Positions 49,520 to 58,527 of a DNA stretch of 64,000 nt are shown one piece after another. Both the position numbers and the translations under genes were made by a program. Within the stretch, counting starts at the first letter, position 1. Every line of letters begins with the position of its first letter. The DNA comes from Flavobacterium psychrolimnae. Its GTDB lineage: Bacteria > Bacteroidota > Bacteroidia > Flavobacteriales > Flavobacteriaceae. The notes beneath the pieces were generated by a model that ran no database searches, was not told where the DNA came from, and saw only the letters and a program-made list of their open reading frames with translations. The DNA lies in assembly GCF_003312425.1 (NCBI RefSeq), contig NZ_QNUX01000004.1, positions 62,001 to 126,000 on the forward strand. Direction: 5' to 3'.

Positions 49520-51844
49520 ATGAGTGGTGTAAAAACAATACTATTTTATCTTTTCATTTGTTGCATTTCCAGTAATGCAACTGCACAATCTATTACAGTA
49601 AACGACACGTATACGGCTAGTAAACTTATAGAAAATGTTTTAGTAAATAGTTCCTGTGCCACCATTATGAACCCAACAGCAACTGGCGATAATTATTCTG
49701 GAAGTCAAAAAAGTTATGCTTATTTTAATGCTGCTACTAGTAGTTTTCCGTTCAAAGAAGGAGTTGTTTTGAGTACCTGGACCAGTCAAAATTCCGAAGG
49801 TCCATTTGTAACAAATAGAGGTGGTGGCGACTCGCGTTGGGCTGGTGATTCTGATTTAGAACAAGCATTAAATCTAAATCAAACATTTAATGCGACTGTT
49901 CTTGAATTTGATTTTGTGCCTTTGACTAATTTCATTAGCTTCAATTATATCTTTGCATCTAATGAATATCAGTCCAATTTCCCTTGTCTATATTCAGATG
50001 GATTTGCTTTTTTAATCAAAGAAAAAGGAAGTACTGCAGCCTATCAAAATATAGCGGTTTTACCCAACATTGCGATTCCGGTCTCCTCAACAAATGTACA
50101 TCCCTTAATTTCTGGATACAATAATGACAACGGATTCATAGCAGGATGTCCTCCTGAAAACGAAAACTATTTTGGAGGATATAATGGTAGTACCAGCCCA
50201 ATAAATTACAGTGCTCAGACAATCGTTCTAAATGCCCAAACTAACGTTATTGCAGGTAAACTGTATCATATAAAATTAGTGATTGCAGATGATCAGAATA
50301 ATCTATATGACTCAGCAGTATTTCTTGAAGCAGGTAGTTTTTTGCCAAAAATTGACTTAGGACCTGATCGACTGTTGACAACAAATACTGCAATTTGCTT
50401 TGGCGAAAGCTTTACAATCGATCCTAAATTATCTTCAAATTACACCTATCGATGGTACAAAAACAATGTGCTTTTACCCGAAACTACACCCACTTATAAC
50501 GTTACCAGCCCTGGAATTTATAAAGTAGAGGTGTTGCTCACCGCCAGTTGTATCGCGACCGAGGAAATAAAAATCGAATATATTCCGGAAATCGATTTAA
50601 TGGACACTACTCTTTCACAATGTGACGATGATGCGGATGGATTCACCATATTTGATTTGACTAAAGTAGATGCAATTGTAAAAAATAACATACCAAATTT
50701 AAGTGCGGTGGTTTATTATAATTCTTTAGCTGATGCCAAAGCAAAACTGAATCCAATTACCAATGCCAGTTCTTTCACAAATACCGGCACCAATCAATCC
50801 GTATTTGCAAGAGTGAACAATGCATTAGGATGTGAAAATTTTGCAGAAATAAAGCTTCTTGTTTCTAATATTGCAATAGCGCCACAAAATCCTATTGCTA
50901 CTTGTGATGCCGATGGTTCCGAAGATGGATTGGCTCAATTTAACTTAAATTCGCAAGTCACGCCTCAAGTTTTAGCTGGATTACCGCCAGGATTAGTAGT
51001 TAAATATTATTTGAAAACCAATGATGCTGTTGTGGAACAAAATGAGTTACCGACTCTTTTTAAAAATACGGTTCCGAATCAGCAAACGATTTTTGCTAAA
51101 ATTTTAAATGGTCCTGATTGCTATGCAATTCCACCTATTGTACTTGAAGTAAACCCTTTTGACCCGCCCAATTTTCAAGACGAATCTTTAATACTATGTG
51201 AAGGTTACACAATTGACTTAGTTGTTGACATAGGTTTCTCGAGCTATTTATGGAGTACCGAAGCTACAACAAACAGCATAACAATTGATTCTCCGGGAAT
51301 ATATTACGTTACAGTAACGAATGAAAATGGATGCCAAAAAACTAAAAAATTTATTGTTTCCCTTTCAGGAATTGCAACAATTACCGGAGTAAAAGTAAAT
51401 GATTTTGCTAGAAATGGAAATTCAATTACAATTGAATATACGGGAAGTGGTGATTACGAATTTTCAATTGACGGTGATTTTTTTCAAGATAATTCAACTT
51501 TTGAAGACGTTGCTCCGGGAGAATATTTACTCTTGGCCAGAGATAAAAATGGTTGTGGTTTATCGCTTCCTTTTGTAACCTATGTATTAGATTATCCTCG
51601 TTATTTTACACCAAATAATGATGGATACAATGATGTTTGGAAAATTAAAAATTTAGATACACTACCAAAATCAACTTTGTACATATTTGACCGTTACGGA
51701 AAGCTACTGAAACAATTAACAGTTTCATCTAATGGTTGGAACGGAACTTTCAATGGTTCTGCGTTACCTGCTGATGATTATTGGTTTCATTTAAATTTGG
51801 AAAATGGCAGAACAATAAAAGGTCATTTTTCATTGAAAAGATAA
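49520..51844 (+). CDS. T9SS type B secreted protein with choice-of-anchor L domain
   Basis: 774 residues. Signal peptide (FYLFICCISSNATAQ), then a choice-of-anchor L region (about 30-270: TGDNYSGSQKSYAYFNAA, GGGDSRWAGDSDLEQALNLN, FIFASNEYQSNFPC-like). Ig-like and repeat modules follow, including the QCDDDADGFTIFDLT module (about 365). The C-terminus is the T9SS type B (gliding-motility-associated) sorting domain: YFTPNNDGYNDVWKIKN, IFDRYGKLLKQL, LPADDYWFHL and GHFSLKR. It is likely exported by T9SS and held at the cell surface. Its partner follows 24 bp later. Confidence 0.93.
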   Translation: MSGVKTILFYLFICCISSNATAQSITVNDTYTASKLIENVLVNSSCATIMNPTATGDNYSGSQKSYAYFNAATSSFPFKEGVVLSTWTSQNSEGPFVTNRGGGDSRWAGDSDLEQALNLNQTFNATVLEFDFVPLTNFISFNYIFASNEYQSNFPCLYSDGFAFLIKEKGSTAAYQNIAVLPNIAIPVSSTNVHPLISGYNNDNGFIAGCPPENENYFGGYNGSTSPINYSAQTIVLNAQTNVIAGKLYHIKLVIADDQNNLYDSAVFLEAGSFLPKIDLGPDRLLTTNTAICFGESFTIDPKLSSNYTYRWYKNNVLLPETTPTYNVTSPGIYKVEVLLTASCIATEEIKIEYIPEIDLMDTTLSQCDDDADGFTIFDLTKVDAIVKNNIPNLSAVVYYNSLADAKAKLNPITNASSFTNTGTNQSVFARVNNALGCENFAEIKLLVSNIAIAPQNPIATCDADGSEDGLAQFNLNSQVTPQVLAGLPPGLVVKYYLKTNDAVVEQNELPTLFKNTVPNQQTIFAKILNGPDCYAIPPIVLEVNPFDPPNFQDESLILCEGYTIDLVVDIGFSSYLWSTEATTNSITIDSPGIYYVTVTNENGCQKTKKFIVSLSGIATITGVKVNDFARNGNSITIEYTGSGDYEFSIDGDFFQDNSTFEDVAPGEYLLLARDKNGCGLSLPFVTYVLDYPRYFTPNNDGYNDVWKIKNLDTLPKSTLYIFDRYGKLLKQLTVSSNGWNGTFNGSALPADDYWFHLNLENGRTIKGHFSLKR

Positions 51845-51851
51845 TATAAAT

Positions 51852-51869
51852 TTTGCTATTTTTAGCAAA
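51852..51869 (+). promoter_or_regulatory. Hairpin abutting the start codon of the large T9SS protein
   Basis: TTTGCTA-TTTT-TAGCAAA: a perfect 7-bp stem with a 4-base loop. Its last base is the A of the ATG at 51869, and it begins 7 bases after the previous stop codon. It could limit ribosome access or stabilise the mRNA end. The TATTTTTA inside it is one mismatch from a -7 box, so a promoter is the alternative reading. Confidence 0.5.
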
Positions 51870-54800
51870 TGAAAAAAACTTTACTCGCACTCTTTATCCT
51901 TCTTTCCATAAGTTGTTTCTCGCAGTTTAGCAAAACACATTATATCCCGCCATTAACCTGTTCTACCAATTTAGCAGGTGATCATTATTTATATATCTCC
52001 ACACCTAGTGCTACTGATGTGAATTTTAAGATTATGGCAAACGGAGGTTCTATTGTTACCGGAGTTGTAAAAAAAGATTCGCCTTACATCTATTTTATAG
52101 GACAAGGACAAAACACACAATTATTTACTCCAAAGGCTAGCTTAGGAATTATTATAAATAAAGGTTTTGTAATTGAAGCCGAAGATCTAATTTATGTAAG
52201 CGTTAGGGTAAATGCTGGTTTTGCTTCTCAAAATAATTCCTATAATCACGCAGGAGGATTAGTCTCTAAAGGAAATAGTGCATTAGGTAAAAATTTCAGA
52301 TTAGGTGCAATGTTAAATCCTGTATTTGATAGCAGTGTTTTAAATTTTGCTTCTATTTTGTCCACAGAAAACGGAACAAAAATAACTATTTCAAATATAG
52401 AAACAGGGACAAGATTAGCAAATGGAACCATTATTTCTGGACCAATAGAAATTACTTTAAACAAAAATGAAAGTTACATTCTAGCTCTTGAAAACTACAA
52501 CAACACGGTTTCCAATAGTTCAAAAATGATTGGAGCTTTAGTGGAATCGGATAAACCAATAGTAGTCAATTCTGGTTCTTTTGCAGGTAGCAACAGCACA
52601 ATTGTGAATGCACAGGGAAATCCTGCTGGAAGAGATGTGGGCTTTGACCAAATTGTACCTTTAGAGAAAACTGGAAAAGAATATATTTTTGTAAAAGGAT
52701 TAGGAAGTGATGAATTAGAAAGAGTTTTATTGATTGCAAATCTTGATAACACCAAAATTTTCATCAACGGATCAACAACTCCTTTTGCCACTATCAATAG
52801 AGGACAATATACTGTCATCGATGGAAGCCAATTTATTGATGGAAACTTATATGTTTCAACCTCTGAAAACGTATCAGCTTATCAAAGTATCGGTGGCGAT
52901 TTTTCATCAGCCAACCAAAATTTATTTTTTGTTCCACCTTTAAATTGTGCGACTCCAAATATAGTTGACTACATTCCGGCCATTCAATCGATTGGCAATA
53001 TATCATATGATGGTGGATTGAATATTGTTACTGAGGCAGGTGCTACAGTAACAATAAATAATAGTCCAATTAATTCAATTGCTATTCCCGTAATAGGGAA
53101 TACCAATTATGTAAGATATTCCCTTTTTAATTTGACAGGAAATATTGCGGTAAAATCCACGAGACAAGTGTACGTTTCTTATTTTGGTACAAATGGAGCT
53201 GCAACTTATGGTGGTTACTATTCCGGATTTGACACTAAACCAGAAATTGTTACTGATAAAATTACTGTATCTAATTCAGCTTGTATTCCAAATGTTGTCC
53301 TCAAAATAAGTACGCTATCTTCTTATGATACTTTTCAGTGGTATTATAATGACCAAATAATTGTTGGCGCTAATTCAAATTCATTCACACCAACACAAGC
53401 TGGCTATTACCAGGTGCAAGGGAGCATTATAGGATGCCCAAATACTGTTCCTATTTTCTCAGACAAGATTCCGGTAAGCGAATGCCCATTAGATTCAGAT
53501 AATGACGGAACAAATAACAACATTGATATTGATTTAGATAATGATGGAATAACTAATAATCGGGAAGCGAATATTTCACTCTTCAATCAGTCAAATCCCA
53601 CTGCAAGCTCAAATTACAATGCAACTACATCAGGAAGCGGAACGATTAACGGTAAACCATTGTACGGATTTGTATCAGAAGTACTAGCTGGAATAACAAA
53701 TTTCACAACGTATACATTAAATCTTACAAAAACAGAGAGTATCAACATTAATTACATTTCGCAGGATAGTCCAAACCAAATTACTGATGTTTCTGAATAT
53801 CTAAATGCAGAAGGCGATTTTATAATAAAAGTGCCAACGGATAAAACCATTACTTTGACAGATCCTCAAAACCAGTTATTGGTAGATACTAACTATGACG
53901 GAATTTACGAAAGCGGTGTAACTGAATTTTCTTCCTTTGAAATCCGATTCCGACTAAAAAGTACCACTCCACTAATACCTGGTTCAGGAAGTTTCCAATT
54001 TTCATCTTATCTTACTAATTCAATAACATTTACTCATACTAATCTTTCTGAAACCAATGCTAACAAAGCGATCTTTGCTATAAGCCATACACAAACATTT
54101 GATTCAGATTCTGATGGTATTCCCGATTTATTGGATATTGATAGTGACAATGATGGTATTCCAGATACCATTGAAGCGCAAGGAAAAGGATTTAAAGTTT
54201 TTTCAGGAATAGATGGAAACAAAAATGGTTTGGATAATGCATTCGAACCTGAAATTGTACCTATTGATACCGATGGGGATTTAATTGCAGATCATCTTGA
54301 TTTAGACAGTGATAATGATGGTATTTATGATTTAGTTGAATCAGGTCATAATGCTGTTGATTCCAACACAGATGGAATTATTGATGGCGTTTCTAGTATT
54401 TTTGGAGTGAATGGACTTTTTGACGGACTAGAAACAGCTACGGATAATGGAAAAATCAATTATACTATTTCTGATACCGATTCAGATGGAGCTTTAAATT
54501 ATATTGACCTGGATAGCGACAATGACTCCTGTTTCGATGTAACAGAAGCCGGCTTAATGGATAGTGATACTGATGGAATATTAGGCAGCAGCCCAATAAC
54601 TGTAAATCAAAAAGGCAAAGTTACCAGCGGCATAGGCTACTCGACCCCAAATAATAATTATATAATTGCCGCACCAATAGTAATCACTTCTCAACCGTTG
54701 GCAAATCCCACTTGTGACTTAGAAAACACCACAATCACTGTTGCTGACAATGGAGGAAATACCTATCAATGGCAATTATCAATTGATGGAATAATCTGGA

Positions 54801-56329
54801 ATGACATCTTGAATTATGGAAACTATCAAAATGCCACAACAAGTACATTAGGATTGATAAATGTTACTAATGTAATGAATAATTACAAATACAGAGTAAA
54901 ATTAGAAAAAGCAGGGAATTCATGTGGCTTGATTTCTAATGAGACTACTCTGATAATTTATACTAAACCAGTAATCAATAGAATCTCAATTGTACAATGT
55001 GATGATGATACAGATGGATTCTCTGATTTTAATTTAACGGTCAAAAACAATGAAATTTCTTCTAATGCAACTCCAGAAACATTTACCTATTACACTTCAC
55101 TTGCTGGAGCTGAAAATGAAGATTCCACGGAATTAATTTCCAATCCTTTCGCATTTAGAAATACCACTGCCGGAAATATGTCGGTTTGGACACGTGTTAC
55201 AAATTCAAATGGCTGCTACAACACCGCCGCAATTGATTTGATTGTATCTACTACTCAAATTCCAGCTTCATTCGGTCGTTCTTTATCTACATGTGATGAT
55301 TTAGGTATTGCTAATGATGATACTGACGGAATTGCTACTTTTGATTTTAGTAGCGTCACTACAGAAATCATAGCTATTCTTCCTCCCACCGCAACACCTT
55401 ACTCCATTCAATATTACAAAAATGAGCAAGATGCTTTATCTGAAAATGATGCAATAACAAATACTTCAAACTATAGAAATGAAGGCTATCCGAATCAACA
55501 AAAAATATGGGTTCGAGTGGAAAGCACCGCCGATAATGCTTGTTATGGTTTGAGTCCAAGAGTTACATTAACCATAAATCCAAAACCAAATATTGATACA
55601 AATGAAGATTTAGATGAAAATCAGTTGGTGTGTTCAAACCTTCCCACTTTTTTTGTAACATTAGACGCAGGTTTTCAAGACGGTTCACCAACTTCTGATT
55701 ATACTTATGTCTGGACTAAAGATAATGCTGTTTTAGAGAATGAAACTAAACCAACATTGGATGTAAATCATGAAGGGAATTATACTGTAGAAGTAATTTC
55801 GCTTGACGGCTGTAGCAGAATTAGAACCATAAAAGTAACCGCTTCCGATATTGCAAAAATTACGAATATTGCGATCACCGATTTATCGGATGTAAACTCC
55901 ATAACCATAGATGTTACTGGACAAGGACAATACGAATACAGTCTTGATGCTCCTTCAGGACCTTTTCAAGATTCTAATTTCTTTGACAATATAGCTGCTG
56001 GAATTCATGAAGTATACATTAATGACAAAAATGGTTGTGGAACGGTGAGCCAAACTATAGCTGTTATTGGAATCCCTAAATTTTTCACTCCAAACGGAGA
56101 CGGCCAAAATGATTATTGGAATGTAAAAGGAGTAAACGCAAATTTTAATGCAAATTCTACCATCTATATTTATGACCGTTACGGCAAATTGCTAAAACAA
56201 ATTACGACCTCCAGTCAAGGTTGGGACGGTACTTTTACAGGACAGCCTTTACCTTCTGATGATTATTGGTTCACCATCAAATTAGAAGACGGAAGAGAAG
56301 CTAAAGGGCATTTTAGTTTAAAAAGATAA
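51869..56329 (+). CDS. Large T9SS type B secreted protein with IgGFc-binding-like and calcium-repeat modules
   Basis: 1486 residues with signal peptide (LLALFILLSISCFSQ). The N-terminal part (about 20-480) resembles IgGFc-binding proteins (IVVNSGSFAGSNSTIV, DQIVPLEKTGKEYIFVKGLG, YQSIGGDF). The middle (about 530-930) has Asp/Asn-rich calcium-binding repeats of the thrombospondin type 3 kind (DSDNDG, DIDLDNDGI, DSDSDGIPDLLDIDSDNDG, DLDSDNDG). Ig-like and QCDDDTDGFSDFNLT modules follow. The T9SS type B sorting domain closes it (FFTPNGDGQNDYWNVKG, YDRYGKLLKQITT, GHFSLKR). It is a probable cell-surface adhesin, with a C-terminus nearly identical to that of the preceding gene. Confidence 0.92.
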   Translation: MKKTLLALFILLSISCFSQFSKTHYIPPLTCSTNLAGDHYLYISTPSATDVNFKIMANGGSIVTGVVKKDSPYIYFIGQGQNTQLFTPKASLGIIINKGFVIEAEDLIYVSVRVNAGFASQNNSYNHAGGLVSKGNSALGKNFRLGAMLNPVFDSSVLNFASILSTENGTKITISNIETGTRLANGTIISGPIEITLNKNESYILALENYNNTVSNSSKMIGALVESDKPIVVNSGSFAGSNSTIVNAQGNPAGRDVGFDQIVPLEKTGKEYIFVKGLGSDELERVLLIANLDNTKIFINGSTTPFATINRGQYTVIDGSQFIDGNLYVSTSENVSAYQSIGGDFSSANQNLFFVPPLNCATPNIVDYIPAIQSIGNISYDGGLNIVTEAGATVTINNSPINSIAIPVIGNTNYVRYSLFNLTGNIAVKSTRQVYVSYFGTNGAATYGGYYSGFDTKPEIVTDKITVSNSACIPNVVLKISTLSSYDTFQWYYNDQIIVGANSNSFTPTQAGYYQVQGSIIGCPNTVPIFSDKIPVSECPLDSDNDGTNNNIDIDLDNDGITNNREANISLFNQSNPTASSNYNATTSGSGTINGKPLYGFVSEVLAGITNFTTYTLNLTKTESININYISQDSPNQITDVSEYLNAEGDFIIKVPTDKTITLTDPQNQLLVDTNYDGIYESGVTEFSSFEIRFRLKSTTPLIPGSGSFQFSSYLTNSITFTHTNLSETNANKAIFAISHTQTFDSDSDGIPDLLDIDSDNDGIPDTIEAQGKGFKVFSGIDGNKNGLDNAFEPEIVPIDTDGDLIADHLDLDSDNDGIYDLVESGHNAVDSNTDGIIDGVSSIFGVNGLFDGLETATDNGKINYTISDTDSDGALNYIDLDSDNDSCFDVTEAGLMDSDTDGILGSSPITVNQKGKVTSGIGYSTPNNNYIIAAPIVITSQPLANPTCDLENTTITVADNGGNTYQWQLSIDGIIWNDILNYGNYQNATTSTLGLINVTNVMNNYKYRVKLEKAGNSCGLISNETTLIIYTKPVINRISIVQCDDDTDGFSDFNLTVKNNEISSNATPETFTYYTSLAGAENEDSTELISNPFAFRNTTAGNMSVWTRVTNSNGCYNTAAIDLIVSTTQIPASFGRSLSTCDDLGIANDDTDGIATFDFSSVTTEIIAILPPTATPYSIQYYKNEQDALSENDAITNTSNYRNEGYPNQQKIWVRVESTADNACYGLSPRVTLTINPKPNIDTNEDLDENQLVCSNLPTFFVTLDAGFQDGSPTSDYTYVWTKDNAVLENETKPTLDVNHEGNYTVEVISLDGCSRIRTIKVTASDIAKITNIAITDLSDVNSITIDVTGQGQYEYSLDAPSGPFQDSNFFDNIAAGIHEVYINDKNGCGTVSQTIAVIGIPKFFTPNGDGQNDYWNVKGVNANFNANSTIYIYDRYGKLLKQITTSSQGWDGTFTGQPLPSDDYWFTIKLEDGREAKGHFSLKR

Positions 56330-56341
56330 TTAAGTTTTAGG

Positions 56342-56452
56342 GCATGCCACCATAAAGGGAAAGGGCTATTCATTGTTGTAATGAGTAGCCCTTTCCCTTT
56401 ATGCTGTCCGGCTATCCACGCTACTTCGGTAGCTAGTTCCTATCCCTCATGC
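56342..56452. other. Three-stem palindromic element, possible repeat or small RNA
   Basis: A 24-bp stem pairs 56351-56374 with 56380-56403 (23 of 24 bases) around GTTGT. A second hairpin GCTAC-TTCG-GTAGC (56420-56433) has a UUCG tetraloop. GCATG (56342-56346) can pair with CATGC (56448-56452) to close the element. It is GC-richer than its surroundings. It lies 13 bp after the T9SS gene and before the typA terminator, so it may end transcription, be a dispersed repeat, or be an RNA. Confidence 0.7.
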
Positions 56453-56504
56453 AAATCCATAGTAATAAAGAAATCTAATTTCAACAATTACAATTATCAA
56501 AGTC

Positions 56505-56537
56505 ATAAAAAAAGCCATTCGAATAAACGAATGGCTT
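56505..56537 (-). terminator. Intrinsic terminator after typA
   Basis: AAGCCATTCG (56512-56521), loop AATAAA, CGAATGGCTT (56528-56537). On the minus strand seven Ts follow the stem. It lies 22 bp after the typA stop. Confidence 0.9.
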
Positions 56538-56558
56538 ACAATTTTATAAAAAATAGAA

Positions 56559-58355
56559 TTAGATTTTAAATCTTTTTCTATCAGTTTCTGTCAAATAGAT
56601 TTTTCTCAAACGAATAGATTTTGGAGTTACCTCAACATATTCATCTTTTTGAATGTATTCTAAAGCTTCTTCAAGTGAGAAAATAATTGGAGGAATAATT
56701 CTTGCTTTCTCGTCATTTCCTGATGAACGAACGTTAGATTGTTTTTTCTCTTTTGTTACGTTTACACACATATCATCACCACGAGAGTTTTCTCCAATTA
56801 CCTGACCTTCGTAAATTTCAGCATTTGGTTCAACAAAAAACTTACCACGATCTTGTAATTTATCGATAGAATAAGGAATAGCTTTTCCTTTTTCCATAGA
56901 AATCAATGAACCTTTGTTACGTCCGGCAATTTCTCCTTTGTAAGGTTCGTATCCGATGAAACGGTGTGCCATAATAGCCTCACCAGCTGTTGCGGTAAGC
57001 AATTGATTACGCAATCCAATAATTCCACGTGATGGAATATTAAATTTTACAATCATACGTTCCCCTTTAGTTTCCATACTTAGCATTTCACCTTTACGCA
57101 TAGTAACGAACTCAACCGCTCTACCCGAAAGTGATTCTGGTAAATCGATTGTCAATTCTTCAATTGGCTCACATTTTTTACCGTCAATTTCTTTGATGAT
57201 AACTTGTGGTTGACCGATTTGCAATTCATAACCTTCTCTTCTCATTGTTTCAATAAGAACAGATAAGTGAAGTACACCACGACCAAAAACCATAAACTTA
57301 TCAGCTGAATCAGTTTCACCCAATTTCATTGCTAAGTTTTTCTCTAATTCTTTTGTCAAACGGTCTCTAATATGACGAGAAGTTACAAATTTACCCTCTT
57401 TACCAAAGAAAGGAGAGTCATTAATTGTAAACAACATACTCATAGTAGGCTCGTCAATATCAATTGTTTTCAATGCTTCTGGGTTTTCAAAATCAGCGAT
57501 AGTATCTCCAATTTCAAATCCTTCAACACCAATAATTGCACAAATATCTCCTGCAATTACTTGTTGCACTTTTTTACGACCAAGTCCTTCAAAAGTATGA
57601 AGTTCTTTAATTCTAGATTTCATTATTGTACCATCTCTTTTTACTAATGAGATTGGCATACCTTCATTCAAAATACCTCTTTCAAGACGACCGATAGCGA
57701 TACGACCTGTAAATGCTGAGAAATCTAATGATGTAATCAACATTTGTGGTGTTCCTTCAGAAACTTTAGGAGCTGGTACATTTTCTATAACCATATCCAA
57801 CAATGCTTCCACATTATCCGTTACGTTTTCCCAATGGTCAGACATCCAGTTATTTTTAGCAGAACCGTAAACAGTTGGAAAATCCAATTGCCACTCTTCA
57901 GCGCCTAATTCAAACATTAAGTCAAAAACTTTTTCATGCACTTCTTCAGGAGTACAGTTTTCTTTATCAACTTTATTGATTACAACGCAAGGTTTAAGAC
58001 CTAAGTCAATAGCTTTTTGAAGAACAAAACGAGTTTGAGGCATAGGTCCTTCAAAAGCATCTACTAGTAGACAAACTCCATCAGCCATGTTCAATACACG
58101 CTCTACTTCACCACCAAAATCGGCGTGACCAGGAGTATCGATAATGTTGATTTTTGTTCCTTTGTATACTACAGAAACATTCTTTGAAGTAATAGTGATA
58201 CCTCTTTCACGCTCTAAGTCGTTGTTATCAAGGATTAAGTCACCTGTGTTTTCGTTGTCACGAAATAACTGACAGTGATACATAATTTTATCAACCAAAG
58301 TTGTTTTACCGTGATCGACGTGGGCAATAATTGCAATGTTTCTAATAGATTCCAT
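56559..58355 (-). CDS. typA: Translational GTPase TypA/BipA
   Basis: 598 residues, the standard length. GTPase motifs: G1 AHVDHGKTTLVDK (residues 11-23), the G3 DTPGHADFGGEVER, G4 NKVD and G5 near YGSAKNNW. Domains II, III and V follow, and the BipA-specific C-terminal domain has RGIIGLRNQLLTATAGEAIM and NTRGDD-like GENSRGDDMCVNVTKEKKQSN. It binds ribosomes and is needed for growth at low temperature or stress and for 50S assembly in other bacteria. It has its own promoter and terminator. Confidence 0.97.
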   Translation of the reverse strand: MESIRNIAIIAHVDHGKTTLVDKIMYHCQLFRDNENTGDLILDNNDLERERGITITSKNVSVVYKGTKINIIDTPGHADFGGEVERVLNMADGVCLLVDAFEGPMPQTRFVLQKAIDLGLKPCVVINKVDKENCTPEEVHEKVFDLMFELGAEEWQLDFPTVYGSAKNNWMSDHWENVTDNVEALLDMVIENVPAPKVSEGTPQMLITSLDFSAFTGRIAIGRLERGILNEGMPISLVKRDGTIMKSRIKELHTFEGLGRKKVQQVIAGDICAIIGVEGFEIGDTIADFENPEALKTIDIDEPTMSMLFTINDSPFFGKEGKFVTSRHIRDRLTKELEKNLAMKLGETDSADKFMVFGRGVLHLSVLIETMRREGYELQIGQPQVIIKEIDGKKCEPIEELTIDLPESLSGRAVEFVTMRKGEMLSMETKGERMIVKFNIPSRGIIGLRNQLLTATAGEAIMAHRFIGYEPYKGEIAGRNKGSLISMEKGKAIPYSIDKLQDRGKFFVEPNAEIYEGQVIGENSRGDDMCVNVTKEKKQSNVRSSGNDEKARIIPPIIFSLEEALEYIQKDEYVEVTPKSIRLRKIYLTETDRKRFKI

Positions 58356-58374
58356 CTGTGATTTTTAATGGGTG

Positions 58375-58382
58375 CAAAGGTA
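58375..58382 (-). promoter_or_regulatory. -7 promoter box for typA
   Basis: The minus strand reads TACCTTTG, a full TAnnTTTG match 19 bp before the ATG at 58355. Confidence 0.7.
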
Positions 58383-58515
58383 CACTTTATTTTGATATAA
58401 AAAATATTTATCCAATAGTTTACATATTGTTAACCTATTAGACACAAAAACAGACCTTAAAAAAAACCTAAAAAATAAGTTATCATTCATGTTTAATAAT
58501 TCGGCAATAATTATT

Positions 58516-58523
58516 TATATTTG
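58516..58523 (+). promoter_or_regulatory. -7 promoter box just before the membrane histidine kinase
   Basis: TATATTTG is a full TAnnTTTG match but lies only 4 bp before the ATG at 58528, so its transcript would be nearly leaderless; otherwise the real start is further down. Confidence 0.45.
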
Positions 58524-58527
58524 AGTA

